Source of the DNA: Kingdonia uniflora
Taxonomy: Eukaryota; Streptophyta; Magnoliopsida; Ranunculales; Circaeasteraceae
Direction of reading: 5' to 3'
Assembly: GCA_014058105.1 (NCBI GenBank)
Contig: JACGCM010002375.1
Span: 62,001 to 126,000, forward strand
Length of the DNA: 64,000 nt
This document shows, piece by piece, positions 33,440-45,073 of the stretch. A program made the position numbers and the translations under genes. Numbering within the stretch: position 1 is the first letter of the stretch; each line of letters begins with the position of its first letter. Below the pieces are notes generated by a model, which saw only the letters and a program-made list of their open reading frames with translations, was not told where the DNA came from and searched no databases.

Positions 33440-35130
33440 AGATAGGCAAGGAAATCAGAATGTCTGTTTTCTCAACGAGACAAGTGTTAGATGGTAGCCT
33501 TTTTAAATCTGCTCATTATGTCGGCTACTGCAGCGGCGTAATCGATAATCATTTTGTTTTTCTGATACTTGTCTGTATAATGGTTCACAATGAATAAAGA
33601 GTCTGTTTACACATATAATTTGGGCACTCCAATCTCTAGAGCCATATCTAGTCTGTGGATTAGTGCCTCATATTTGGTTTTATTGTTTGTAGCTTCGAAG
33701 TTGAGTCAGATTAATTTCTCAATTCTTTCATTGGAAGGTGTGATAAGAACGATCCCGATGCCTGACCCAGCTGGTCCGGTAGAACCGTTCGTTAAAAGTC
33801 ACCAACCTTTCTTTGATATCCAATCAGATTTTTCCTTGAACTGTTCCTCATTTATGTCGGTAATGTCCTCTTCCCAATCAGGGTCATCTACTGGAAAGTC
33901 TGTAAGGAAATATACTACTGCTTACCCTTTATAGAATACCGTGGCTCGAAATGTATATCATGCTTACCAAGAGTAACCGACCATTGTTGGACTCGTCTGG
34001 ATTTCTCTCGTTTGAACAAGATTTTGTGCAAAGGATAATTTATCATTAATCGAACTGAGTGAGCTTGAAAATATTGTTTTAACTTCTGGGATGTATAGAG
34101 GAGAGCTAAAAACTATTTTTCAATCTTGGTGTATTGTGTTTCTGCTAAAGATAGAGTCTTGTTGATGAAGTAGACAGGTTTCTCTATTTTTTCATCAAGT
34201 TGGATGAGGACTGAGCTCAGAGATTTATCAGTAACGGTGAGATATATTGTAAGCTCTTCGCCTTCCTTGGGTGTACTCATCACTGGTGGTTTTCTCAAAT
34301 AGCGTTTGAGTTCCTAAAATGTTGTTTCACATTCTGTGGTCCACTCGATCTTGGGATCTTTTTTAGGTTTCCTTTTCTTCGTCCCTTCGCGTAGTAGGTC
34401 GAATAACCATCGACACCGATCTGAAGACTTTAAAATGAAACGGTTTAGGGCTGCTATCTTGCCAGCAATCTTTTGTACATCTTTCTTCATCTTTGGAGAA
34501 AGTATGGATAACAAAGCACGAATAAGATCTGGATCAGCTTCGATACCTTGTTTGTTGATTAAATATCCTAAGAATTTACCTGATTGGACTCCAAATTGAC
34601 ATTTGTCAGGATTTAGCCTCGTCCTGTAAGATCGAAGAATTTCGAAGGTTGTGTGTAAATCTGCGTTATGGTTTTCTTTCTTGAGACTCTTACACAACAT
34701 ATCATCAATGTAAACTTCTATTATTTTTCCAAGATGGTCTTTAAACGTCCGTGTCATCAGTCTTTTGTAGGTAGCTCCTACGTTCTTGAGACCGAAAGGC
34801 ATAACCTTGTAGCAATACAAACCATGCTCTGTGATGAAAGTTGTTTTCTCTTGATCTTCGGGTAACATAGGTATTTGGTTGTACCCTGACGTGGCATCCA
34901 TCATGGATAAGAGTTTGTGCCCCGCGGTTGAATCGAGCAGATGGTTGATGATGGGAAAGGGAAAACTATCCTTCAAAGTATGTTTATTGAGGTTCGTGAA
35001 ATTCACGCACACTCTGATCTTGACTTTTTTCTTGGGAACTGCTACTATGTCGAAGATCCAATCCGGATAGTTGATTTTTTAGATAAAACTAACTTTAATG
35101 AGTTTATCGATCTCTTTATTGACTTCTTCT
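33440..35130 (-). pseudogene. Tat-like element reverse transcriptase and two RNase H domains
   Basis: RT runs from about 35130 to 34314: PKKK.KIRVCVNFTNLNKHTLKD, DATSGYNQIPM, MPFGLKNVGATYKRLM, and an intact YIDDM box. The first RNase H (34298-34100) has TPKEGEELTIYLTVTD. A second, archaeal-type RNase H follows (about 33840-33450): LLTNGSTGPAGSGIGIVLITPSNE, where the catalytic DGS has become NGS, then EALIHRLDMAL..G..KLYV. Two RNase H domains in this order are the hallmark of the Tat group. Stops separate the domains. Confidence 0.88.
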
Positions 35131-35639
35131 CATAGTCTCGGTGCTAAAGTTCTCTGTTTTTGTTTGACGGCCTCAGCTTTATCTTTTAAACTAAGCTTGT
35201 GGCAAGCCAAATTTAGATCAATGCCTAGTATCTCATGAAATGTCCACGCGAACACATCGTTATTGTCTTTAAGAAACTGAATAAGAGCATTTTGTTCTAT
35301 TGTGGGTAGAAGAGTTCCAATGAAGGTACCTTATTTGTCTCCACTGATTTCAACATACTCTGTAATTTCTATACTTAGTAGCTGGTTTTCTGTAGAGTTC
35401 TTTGTAATATTCTCTGTAGTATTCTGTAATTGTTATACGAGTTGTGGTATCGATGGTTCTGTCATAGTGGTAATAGTATTTTTGTATGCCCGAGCTAGTT
35501 TCTGACTTCTTTTGATTTCGTAAATGCTGTCATTCTAATCGAATCGTAGTGCCAAATGATAGGTCGATGGGATAGCTTACATGTTATGTAACCAGCAGCG
35601 TCCCATGATTCCCAAATAACGAGATCTTGCATTGATAAC

Positions 35640-37542
35640 ATAAAATACTACGTCGACGGTTGTTGGTCTAGCAGTTATAGGAAGTATGATCTTTCCTACG
35701 CGCTCTTCTTTAGAGCCATTAAAACCACATATATTGATGTCACTAGGCTAAACTTTGTCGGCCAATTCCATTTGATCAATCGTGCTTTGGAAGAGGAGTT
35801 CGATACTGTAGCAGTATCCACCATCATCGTATGTTGTACGACATTTCTCATCTTCGAAGAAGATCCCTGTTCATTGAGAACTAGATGTGGGAAGTAACCG
35901 AGCATCTTTGTCGACCATGAATAAATCGTGGCATTGGCCCACCCGCCGTCTTTTACGTCTAACCTATTAATGGTATGAGTCTCGATAAAGTGGTTGAGGA
36001 AGATGTAGTAAAAATGTTTTTCCTCTGCCGCTGTACGATCTCAGTTTTAACCTTGTAACTTCTGTTTTTGTAACTTTCAACGTCCACTATGTATTCATGC
36101 ATTCGTCCGTCTGCAAAAACATATTCTAACAGTCGCTGTAAAGTGAAGTAATGTTCTGTGTCATGATGTCGGACTTTGTGGTGTATGCAATATGGTTTGT
36201 TGTCGATGGCTTTGAGATACTGAGCATTGCGGAAGAATTTATCCTTTTGAAGTATAAGATATATGTTAGTTATCATAACAGTCATCTTGGGAAGACAGGG
36301 CTTGGGCATATTACTACCTCTTCGAGTTTGATCATCATTAGATTTGGTCCACTTCCTGTCTCCTCAGTGATCAGCAGCGCGATTGAATTTTTACTCTGTG
36401 GATTGATCTCTTGCTGTCAATGTTGATTTCTGGGGTTTTTGCCTTTCGGGCACCATCCTTTCAAGATCGATATATCTGTTAAATTTTTTGATCATGTCTT
36501 CTAACGTTGTGGGTTTGTTTAGAATTAGGTACTCTTTCGCTCTTCCATCCACGAGCAAAGCGTTGGTGAAGGCCAAAATAGTACTTTTTTGATCGAGTCG
36601 GTCCACCTTTCTGGCCAACTCCAAGAATTTCTTAGTGAATGTTTTGAGCTTCTCTCCTAGCACCTGCGTAAGGCTGACCAAAGAATACAAATTCTCCTCT
36701 TTGACAATGTTGTGCGAGTAGTTCTTGATGAAGAGTTCTTGTAACTGTTCCAATGTTGTGATTGACCCTTCTTGGAGTGAGTGGAACCATCGCAATGGCT
36801 CGCCTTGGTTGGTAGGAAAGAGACGGTATAAAATGTGGTTAGATGTAGAATGCAAGCCTAAAGTATCCTGGAATTCTTGAACGTACTCCACGAGATCATT
36901 TCCCCTGTATTTTCAAATTTTTGGGGTATGGAAACCGGTGGGAACTTCTCCATCCAATAGTTCCTGAGATATCGGGCTCTTCTGTAACCTGTTGTGAATG
37001 CCTTTCGCGGTTTGAACCTGGGCTTCAAACAACTCTTTGATACGCTTTTCAACATGTTCCTAAGTCACGTACTGATGAGCTGTCATGGTCTGGCGTGGAA
37101 CGTGTCCTTCACGAGGGTTGTGGTCACCACTTCTTTCACGTAGTCAATTACGTGCCAGAATACGAACTTTTCTACGGGATATATCTTCTGCCTGTCTGAC
37201 TTTCGCAAGACCACCATCAACTTCTTGGTAGACTTCCTCTACCTGAACAAGCTCGACCTCTGGTTGGATATGATTAGATTGAATATCACCTCCCCGGCTG
37301 TTAGCATGAGGCCCTAATTTATCTCGAATGAAAACTCGTAAGGCGGCTGGCAGCACGCCTTTATTCTTCTGGGATGCAATCTGTTGGCCCTGCAGTACTT
37401 TTAATGCATCTTGCACACCCTCCAGTTGTTGTTCTAGAGCGGCCCTTCTTTCTGTTTCAGAATGTAGAGTGGCCCATAATTCTGCGAGTTCGGCACTTCC
37501 TTCTATTGGGCCAATTGGTGTTAGAAGGTCTGGAAGCATCAT
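35640..37542 (-). pseudogene. Tat-like element gag and protease
   Basis: Gag starts at an ATG near 37542. It has a coiled-coil-like N-terminus (ELWATLHSETERRAALEQQL), a capsid-like core at 36891-36391 (YRLFPTNQGEPLRWFHSLQEGSI), and a nucleocapsid-like motif CIHHKVRHHDTEHYFTLQRLLE (36309-35959) that matches the 'C..H...GHDTE.C..L' motif of Tat gags. Protease shards at about 35905-35640 (LLFQSTIDQMELADKV, INICGFNGSKEE) lack a clean catalytic triad. Stops and frameshifts divide the region. Confidence 0.8.
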
Positions 37543-37593
37543 ACTGTGAAGAAAAAATCAACTATTTCTGAGACAATGGGATTGAGAACTTCG

Positions 37594-37613
37594 TTCCCAC
37601 ATACGTTGCCAAA
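37594..37613 (-). other. Primer-binding site region of the Tat-like element
   Basis: On the minus strand the sequence directly after the 5' LTR is TTTGGCAACGTATGTGGGAA. It occupies the place of the TTTGGCGCCGTTGCCGGGGA sequence commonly seen in Tat/Athila elements and resembles it in outline, with several changes. Confidence 0.45.
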
Positions 37614-38173
37614 TGTAATAGCCTAATTTTGTATTTTGAAGTTAGTCTTTATACCAATGATAATCAGAGCGTTTAGATGAACAATGAATGAATACTAGCA
37701 TAAAGTTTAGCGTGGAAACCTTTGAATAGGTTAAAAACCATGACCTTTCTTGAGGATTTCGAAAGAGAGATATTATTGATAGTTGCTAGCTATTACAAGA
37801 GATGCTCTGAGTATTTTGTATAGAGTATTTGAGCGTGGATTCATTTGTCCTTCATCTGGAATTCTCTTGTCCTATTTATAGGTCTGATAATATGATCGTT
37901 TGGCGACCATTATTATTATTCTTAATGATGGATGTTACAATATAGATTTGGTGAGTCTTTGAACTGATTGTGTAACAGTCTGATCTTCCTATTTTGTAAC
38001 GATTTCATTAATGATGGAGTGCATGTTTGACTCGAACTGTTGATGTAGAGGTTGAAAATGATGAATAAACTCTAGTAATTTTGTAATGTGTCACGTGTAT
38101 GTTGATGAGGTCGAATAGTCGTATGATGGTCGAAGATGAAGCTTGAGTTCGAGATGCGGAATATGCCACTACA
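37614..38173 (-). repeat. Tat-like element 5' LTR
   Basis: Plus-strand limits are TGTAATAGCCTAATTT...GCCACTACA; followed by the target duplication GTAAC. It aligns throughout with 15204-15769. Confidence 0.92.
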
Positions 38174-38178
38174 GTAAC

Positions 38179-41100
38179 AACAGCAGGATTAAAATTCTAG
38201 CCATTAGTAACCTGAAGCAAGGGGAACAAGAAGTTCACCAATAGACCAAAATAGAATATGAAGAATTCTAAAATGGATACAAGATAGTCGGGCACGGGAT
38301 TGCAAGGCACCTCAGATAATCTACAAAGATAAGCCCCAGACTTATTACATGATCACAGCTGGCGTAGACTTCACCACGGCAGAGTCTGTGGCCATAGATT
38401 TATCCCATGATACCAATACAACTTTTGATCAAGTTCTAAGAATAAATAGTAGTAAATTCTCAATCGATAAATAATGTCACCTAGAGAGCATTGCCAAGTA
38501 GTAACTTTACTTGTTGTATAGTAATATTTGGGCTTTATTAATACTATCATTGACTGTGTTGGGAACTCTTCACTGGTTAGTTTAATATAATGCTCGTGAC
38601 ATGCATTGGTTCGGTATCCTATCTATAAGATTGTTCTTGGATTTTATTTTATTTTTGTGAATTTATTGCTTTGGAAGCAGTTAAATTCTATGTATGATAG
38701 TTAATCTACTATATATAACCCGCCTATGGATCTATCTACTCATTGAGCATTATCGATAATCGGATGAGTGTCGGCATATATCTAGGAGGCATTAGTACCA
38801 CGCACTCGATCATTTTGAGATATGGGCGTATTTCTTCTCTCTAACCTTGTGCATCAAGGATGTCACAAAAATTATTAGCACGGCCAGCATGATAGAACGT
38901 ACTTAATGCATCACGTTATTATTCACTAACGGTACGATACAGGGTATCTAGTCCACCTTATACACTAGTGAATCTAGCCAGATTTTACTAAGTTTTGGGG
39001 AGATACATGATAATGTTTATCACGTCATGACTATCAAAGAAAATGACATACAAGATCTGTGCATTCCCTTCATGTATAAAGGTTACAACACGCTATTAGA
39101 ATAATTTCCAATACACTCCTCCGGGCTAAGATAGTGAGGAGGATTATTAGGATTACATCTCAACTTTCCTGTAAAGGAGAGAAGATTCAGAGAGTGTACG
39201 TATAACGATTACTTTCAAGGAAAGTCTATTATTTTATTCTAGTATGACCAAGGTGGAGTGAGATCTCCAGCCTTTGCTTCAAATGCATCCATAGAGACAC
39301 ATGTTGACCTATCCATCCATATCGTGGCCCACTTGAGTATATATGGTCATAATAGACGCATCTAGGAGATGGTCTTGCGTTTGCCTATTATTAAAATGTA
39401 GGAATGCAATATTAGCACAACTTCTCACTTAGATTATTCGATCGCACGCTCAGTTCTTAGATTAACTGATTAAAGTAGATCGATGTGACTTGACAGGGGC
39501 TTGGAAGTTGGACTCACAGGCTTTTGATGATTATTTTATCGCTAAATGGGATAAATGATTGAGCATCACGAGTACCCCATACCATTACGGTGGAGAACCA
39601 AATTAAGCAATTTAGGATAATCGTTAGGCCACTGTTATTACGATCACAACTTTAAGCTAGTGTGGGGGATATGCATTCTTGCTCTCGTAGCACTGATAAG
39701 GGTTCGTCCCATAACAAGTCACCAATTATTTTTTTACCAAAAGTAACTAGTAACTGGGTCGGTGCCCGGTGTCGCCCATCGACGAACATTTGAATGTTTC
39801 GTACAGGTGTCAATCGCACTACCACAATGTATGAAGATGGGACCCTCAATGTCGGCCTGGTATTATGTGTGTTATGATTCACATTTATCACTGGATATTT
39901 GAATCTCCACTGACAACGTATATATTGTAAGGCAGATTGTTATTTTGATGATATGGTATTCTTAGAATTGGGGGAAGATATGGCAGTCAATGCTGAGGAT
40001 ATTTCCAAAATTAGTTGGAAAACACCATCATTGTCTCATCTAGATTCCTTATATAAGTTAAGTGACAATAAGGTTCAACGGATTATAAACCTCCAATAGG
40101 TCACAAATAAGTTGCTAGACACGTTCATAGACATTATTGAAGTACGTTTATATACCTGTAAGTAATACACCTACACAGTCAAACATTCCAAAGGAATTAG
40201 TACTGCAGCTGAACATTCTGGAGGAATTAGTACCACAAACAAATCTGAGGCTCACACTTAGTGTGGAGCACCGTTGGAAGAAAGTATTATGAATCGGGGA
40301 GCTACAGAATATGGGACAAATATGACTAATGATGTTATCGGTTCATCAAGGATAGAATCGCCCATCGAAGAGGCAATAGTAGTTACGCGACCAGTTGATG
40401 GATTACGAGATAAGCCTGGGGAAGCATATACATATGATAATAAGAAAATAACGATCTATTAAAAGTCTATGATAAGTACAACGTAGGATCGCTCAGTAGA
40501 CATTTGTCGATAAGGTATTCATATTCACTGTTGTGCTCGTCATAAAGGATGAGGATTCAGAACTACTTATTGTAAATGACTCTATATTGGTGTACATTGA
40601 CCAAAGTGGGCGTCTGGAATCCAAGCGGAGCTCAGCTTGCTAGCATAATGCGAAGTGATACTACTGAGTCTGTCAGTTATAAATGGGAATGGTATAAAAA
40701 CATGATTAACTCAGAGAGATAATTAGGTTAAGGTAAAACTAGTTACCCATAAACTCTTTAAGAGATATGGCATCGATTGCAATGAGACCAATCATCCGGT
40801 TATGGATACTATAACGTTTTGGTACTGATTAGCCTGTTAAGTTGTTAAGGATAAGCTAGACATGTATCTTATGTAAATACCACGTATCAATATGGGAAAC
40901 TAGATATGGATATCTACATGAAGCTACCCGGGGAGGTATAAGTTTCTGGAAGTAATTAAGCTCGACACACGATGTATATACGTAATAAAACTATAAAAGT
41001 TATAGTTGACTTGAAGCAATCAGGGCCCATGAGATATAGTAAGTTGACTGAGTATTTGAAGGTCGGGGGCATTGTAAATATCCTTATCTGTCCATGCGTT

Positions 41101-42165
41101 CTTATGTAGAATACATATATTAGCTTAAGTCATCATAACAGTATACTAAATATTTAGATATCATTAGCACTCCGGGGAAGATCGCGAGAGTCACCGAATA
41201 CCTTAAGAAGAAATTCAAAATAAAAGGCATTAGGAAATTAAGTAGTGCCTCGATATGCAGATCGAACATCTTGGTAAGGGCATACTCGTACACTGAGCAA
41301 TTTATATCGAAAGTATTATTTAACACTTTGGTAAGGATGTAGCACACGATGATAAGTCATTTATTGCGCGTCCAGTACTTAGATGTGGACAACGACATCT
41401 TTTACCATCCTAATGGGAGGAGAAACTCCTAGTGTCGTGACGTCATAGCTAGAAGGTGTTTTGTTATACTTAGCAGGGTACACTCGACCAGATATCTCAT
41501 TCGCAATGAACTATTTGGTACTCTATAGTTCTGCACCTACTCAAAGACACTGGAATAGGGTCAAGCGCATTCTGAAATACCTCGTCGGCACGAAAGACTG
41601 AGGTATATTCTATCCAAAAATTGGCAAACGAGAAATTATAAGATACGTCGATGCAGGATATTTGTCAGATCCATATAAAGGCTGATCACAATCGGGTTAT
41701 GTATTCTTGTATAGAAATACAACGATTTCATGGAGATCGGTAAAGCAGATGATGGTTGCTACATCCTCGAGCCACGCGGAGATTCTTGCACTTCATGAAG
41801 CTGACAGAGAATATTTTTGGTTGCGGTCCATGATCAATCATATCAACGGAAATTGCGGTCTAAGTTCTTTCCAAGATAAACCGACGACTCTTTATGAAGA
41901 CAATGCAGCTTGTAACTTTCAAGTTAAAGGTATATTTTTAAAGGCGACAGAACGAAGTGTATCTCACCAAAATTCTTCCACATACACGAGTTGCAGAAGA
42001 CGAATGAGATTGACGTCGTTCAAGTCCGTTCAGAAGATAATTTAGCCAATCTATTCACAAAGGCTCTTGCACATCCTACGTTCAAGAGACTGGTACACAG
42101 AATCGGCATACAGAGTTTACACAATTTATTATCTCAGGGAGATTGACATCAAGGGAAGTAATCTC
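38179..42165 (+). pseudogene. Copia-2 gag end, protease, integrase, RT and RNase H remnants
   Basis: Heavily frameshifted. Near 38920-39120 shards parallel the pre-integrase region (LFTNGTIQGI, LLSFGEIHDNVYHVMTI). At 39340-39600 lies the integrase core (DASRRWSCVCLL, IIRSHAQFLD). At 40290-40450 is the linker, at 40600 the RT start (PKWASGIQAELSLLA; then GIDCNETNHPVMDTITF), and at 41190-41340 the RT thumb. At 41455-41640 there is RPDISFAMNYLVLYSSAP. RNase H (41640-42060) reads YVDAGYLSDPY, SWRSVKQMMVATSSSHAEILALHEA and TTLYEDNAACN. A final LFTKALAHPTFKRLVHRIG precedes the stop region. The family is the same as that of the LTR pair 12722 and 42371. Confidence 0.8.
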
Positions 42166-42370
42166 GTACTCTTTTTCTTGATAGTGTAATTTTTATCTTA
42201 GGAGGTTTTATTGACTAGAGGTTTTGATGAGGCAACGTATACGCGTCCACAACCCATATCTGGCATATGATTGTACTCTTTCCTTGCATAGCTTTTTGCA
42301 CAAAGGGGTTTTGCTAGGCAAAGATTTTGATGAGGCAAGCCATCCTGGTATGGAACACCCCAAGGGGAAG

Positions 42371-42628
42371 TGTTAGGAGTTCGGTCTAGCCCAAGGTGGG
42401 AACCCAACTGGGTTGAGGTATCCTACTGGACTCTTAATAGGCCCATAGACCATTAGGGTTTATGGGGAGAGTTTGAGTTGTTATAGATAACCAAAAAGGG
42501 CTATCTTTTTGTAATCCTAACCTCTAAGAATACATAGAATTTTTCAACCTATCAATAATATCTTACTCTTCTCTCTATCAATACTTTGATTAACTGATAG
42601 ATATAGTATTATCTAATATTATCCAACA
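42371..42628 (+). repeat. Copia-2 3' LTR
   Basis: It starts TGTTAGGAGTTCGG after the polypurine tract CAAGGGGAAG and ends ATTATCCAACA. It shares most of its length with 12722-12882. Confidence 0.88.
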
Positions 42629-42733
42629 CTTTTATATTTAAAACCTTGTTTAGAAATTACCACTTAAAGTTGTAATGCATGTAACACATGTTAACTATTC
42701 ATTTGAAAGTAATTGCTGCAGCATGTACAATTT

Positions 42734-42916
42734 TTAAGAAGGCCTCCTATGATCAAGTGAACATAGAATTGCAGTTCCATATTGAAGTACTTTGGTGGTC
42801 CCAACAGCATTCCTTACAGAAGGAAAACAATCCCCTACAATGAGAGCAAACCCTCCCTCCCCCCCCCCATTTTCAACAGCTCTATTTAATAATTCTCTTG
42901 AGGCCTCATGCACCAT
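42734..42916 (-). other. Unidentified minus-strand reading frame
   Basis: The frame reads MVHEASRELLNRAVENGGGE and continues as FALIVGDCFPSVRNAVGTTK. It looks like real protein sequence, but I cannot name it. The Gly part lies over a run of 11 G/C, a likely indel site. Upstream (toward 43000) a related stretch recurs at 44520-44560 (TNRQKELEMVNE), next to the second PPR-like copy. It may be a gene fragment that was duplicated together with the PPR-like start on the other strand. Confidence 0.3.
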
Positions 42917-43010
42917 TTCGGGATCTTTTGGGCGAATTTGTTATAAGCAAGTACAGGGCTCGGGTGAGAGCAACACCAAAATCTGGTACTCACAAATTTC
43001 CTCATAGAGT

Positions 43011-43235
43011 ATGTTGTCACTACTGAAATCAAAACTACACTCTTCACTAGTGTTAAATCAACGCCCCTTGTTCTCATTATATTCAACAACAACAACTCTC
43101 CAACAATCATCACCCCATTTTTACAAGCTTTGCCACCTCGTTACAAGCGTTATCAGCAGTTTAGATAAACTAGAAACGTGTCTTGATCACTTAAAACCCA
43201 GTATGACATCAACCCTTGTAACCCAGCAGAGGAGC
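43011..43235 (+). pseudogene. PPR-like protein N-terminus, copy 1, truncated
   Basis: ATG at 43011: MLSLLKSKLHSSLVLNQRP, Ser/Leu-rich with few acidic residues, as in an organelle-targeting leader. Then ..VISSLDKLETCLDHLKPSMTSTLVTQ, matching the 'L..L.P.LVTQVI' start of plant PPR proteins. Coding similarity ends near 43235, where LINE sequence begins. It is paired with copy 2 at 44640, which carries the following residues. PPR proteins act in organelle RNA processing; this fragment cannot. Confidence 0.5.
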
Positions 43236-43792
43236 TGTTGTTACTATTATCACCCATGAGTTGGAAGGTATTTATTATGGGTTCTTGCTTGTGATCAAGA
43301 AGCAAATAAGAAGAATTAGAGTTAATTATGACTCTGCTAATGTTGTGGCTATTGTAAAGAAGTTTTGGTTACTATAATGGAAAGACAAAGTGTTAGTTAG
43401 AAAGATTTATGAGCTTGATTAGAGGTTTAATTTTTTTTCCATTGAGCATGTTTTTAGGGAAGCTTATGGTGTGGCTGACCATTTGTCCACCCTTGCAAAT
43501 GAAGATGGATACTTTGAGATCACTCCTGATGAGTTTGATGAAGTCCTTAACAAAATTGTCAAAGAGAATGCTGAAGGAAGAGTATACATTAGATTGTAGG
43601 CTATGTAGTGTATTTTTCCTCATTATTTTGTTGTTGTTTGTCCTAAGCTTACCTTGTGGGGATTGAGCTGGGAGCAGTCAGGGTTGTTTTCATTTTTGAT
43701 TTTTTTTGTATAGTCTGTAACTCGTTTAGTTTATTTATTTATCATGGAGGTTAGCCCCTAGCTTGCCTTGCAACAAAAGAAAAAAAAAGGGT
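43236..43792 (+). mobile_element. LINE 3' end with RNase H-like domain and A-rich tail
   Basis: In one frame with stops: EGIYYGFLLVIKKQIRRIRV, YDSANVVAIVKK, SIEHVFREAYGVADHLSTLA (43430-43490). This is the C-terminal RNase H region of plant LINE ORF2 proteins (E..A...GL..A, W..., FREANGVADHLA). An untranslated region follows and an A-rich end CAACAAAAGAAAAAAAAAGG near 43770-43790. The 5' part is missing, as is usual for LINE copies. It cuts PPR-like copy 1. Confidence 0.65.
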
Positions 43793-43799
43793 TTGAGAC

Positions 43800-44500
43800 T
43801 GTTGTATTGTCTCCAACAGTTATCGTCTGATCTAATTTAGATTGAAATTGCAAAATGGTATGGCAACATTAGAGCATCGTGGCAAGTGATTTGTGTTTGT
43901 GCTTGGTGATTAACACCGGTTCAAATGCTCAAGTAGTGCTTATCTAGATTTTTAAAATCAAGAAAAGAAGCTCATAACAGTTATGTGTCTCTACCTAATT
44001 ACAGAGGCTCTTAACAGTTATGAGTGCCACCAATAGTTTTTATAAAGAGGCTCATAGCAATTATGCGTCTCTTTTTAATTATAGAGATCCCACAATTGCA
44101 ATGTGTACCTTACAAATAACTTTCAGACGAGCTCCAAGCTCCCAATGAAAACTTGGGGATTGTCTAATCACTAATAAGCAATTGAAGGCGCTAACGTGAA
44201 GCTCCTCAATTCAAAGTACGAGCTCCAAGCTCAGGCAATGCTGAATGGTCTTTAACTAAACCATCTTTTCAAAAGAGTTTTTTTTTTTTAGAAGGTAACC
44301 CAGTTTTATGATCCTTGACCACAAACCGAGAAGGGTAAATCCCCACAAACCCCGAAAGGCACAAAGAGCTCAGTGGTATCAGTGGTAAGTCTGGTAATTG
44401 GTAGAGTCATACATTTGCTAAATTTGTTAAGCAACGCCTCAGTCGTCCTCGTCATTAATCTATAAGCTGTTTTTCCACAAATAGATTGGCAATCTTTTAG
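43800..44500. other. Noncoding DNA with a short local repeat
   Basis: From about 43970 to 44100 a unit of about 45 bases recurs three times (CTCATAACAGTTATGTGTCTC..TAATTACAGAGG and variants). A T-run at 44278-44290 followed by AGAAGGTAACCCAG may be the reversed poly(A) end of another retroposon. No gene is seen. Confidence 0.45.
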
Positions 44501-44639
44501 TTGTTAACTTGAAAACAACAACTCATTTACCATTTCGAGTTCTTTTTGGCGATTTGTTATAAGCAGGTACAGGGCTCGGGTGAGAGGAGCACCAAAATTT
44601 GGTACTCCCACCACCCATTTGACAAAATTCCTCAGAGAG

Positions 44640-44800
44640 TATGTTGTCACTACTGAAATCAAAACTACACACTTCACTAGTGTTAAATCGACACCCCTGT
44701 TATCACTATCCTCAACAACCCTTGTGGCCCAAGTCATTGATTCTTGTAAAACTGAAGCACCTACTAGAAGGGTACTCAGGTTCTTCTCGTGGGCGCGAAA
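44640..44800 (+). pseudogene. PPR-like protein N-terminus, copy 2, with internal deletion
   Basis: ATG at 44640 begins MLSLLKSKLHTSLVLNRHP, nearly the same as copy 1. It then jumps (about 100 bases missing, frame changed near 44705) to LVAQVIDSCKTEAPTRRVLRFFSWARKYP, which fits the first helices of a PPR protein (RRVLRFF.WA). It ends at a MITE-like element near 44800. The upstream 90 bases are also shared with copy 1 (GTACAGGGCTCGGGTGAGAG), so the duplicated unit includes noncoding sequence. Confidence 0.55.
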
Positions 44801-45073
44801 ATACCCAATAAATAAAAAATCAAGCAGATGCATGATTTGAAATTTTAAAAAAAACAAAAACAAAAAACAATTGAGCGCTTGATCAGAAAACAAGCAGATG
44901 CCCAACGCTTGGGCGCCCGATCGCGACATAAAAAAGCAAGGTTGCACCTTTGAAATCAAGGTTCAATCTTGCTTTTTGAGGAGGAAAACCAAATGAGTGA
45001 TGTACTGTTGGAGAACAAAAATCCTACGTTGCACCTCAAAAACCAAGTGAGCAAGGTACTTTAGGAGATGTTC
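44796..45073. mobile_element. MITE-like element related to 8958-9384
   Basis: It shares CTTGCTTTTTGAGG, a GGGCGCCCGATCGCGA hairpin-type motif, CTGTTGGA.AACAAAAATCCTA and the end TTTAGGAGATGTTC followed by TAA (45074-45076) with the right half of the composite MITE. The left end is not clear. Confidence 0.55.

Larger units (their letters stand above)
15204..38173 (-). mobile_element. Tat-lineage Ty3/gypsy element with dual RNase H and an opposite-strand coding region
   Basis: LTRs at 37614-38173 (5' on the minus strand) and 15204-15769 (3') are flanked by perfect target duplications GTAAC (15199-15203 and 38174-38178). Minus-strand order is gag, protease, RT, RNase H, a second RNase H, integrase. 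A region of roughly 16 kb then separates integrase (about 32110) from the 3' LTR; it holds tandem repeats and plus-strand coding sequence that converges on pol. Gag form, dual RNase H and such antisense ORFs are features of the plant Tat/Ogre/Retand group. After removing the two inner insertions the element is about 15.6 kb. Coding regions contain stops, so it is not autonomous now. Confidence 0.9.
12722..42628 (+). mobile_element. Copia-2: old Ty1/copia element split by a 23-kb insertion
   Basis: The parts are a 5' LTR fragment 12722-12882, a primer-binding region, gag remains to 15203, then, after the inserted Tat-like element (15204-38173), gag end, protease, integrase, RT and RNase H remains 38179-42165, polypurine tract CCAAGGGGAAG (42360-42370) and 3' LTR 42371-42628. 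Without the insertion the element is about 6.9 kb. It belongs to a copia lineage I know from many plants by its peptides (YSSAPTQRHWN, DAGYLSDP, SWRSVKQ, YEDNAAC). Every domain carries stops and frameshifts, so it is the oldest layer of the nest. Confidence 0.85.

Noticed and set aside
32546..35505. Several plus-strand frames of 60-115 codons
   Set aside because: They lie antisense to clear RT, RNase H and integrase of the minus-strand Tat-like element and have no independent similarity.
44361..44420. tRNA-like A box (GAGCTCAGTGGTATCAGTGG), possible SINE
   Set aside because: No B box or tRNA-like fold follows at the right distance, and no poly(A) in that orientation.
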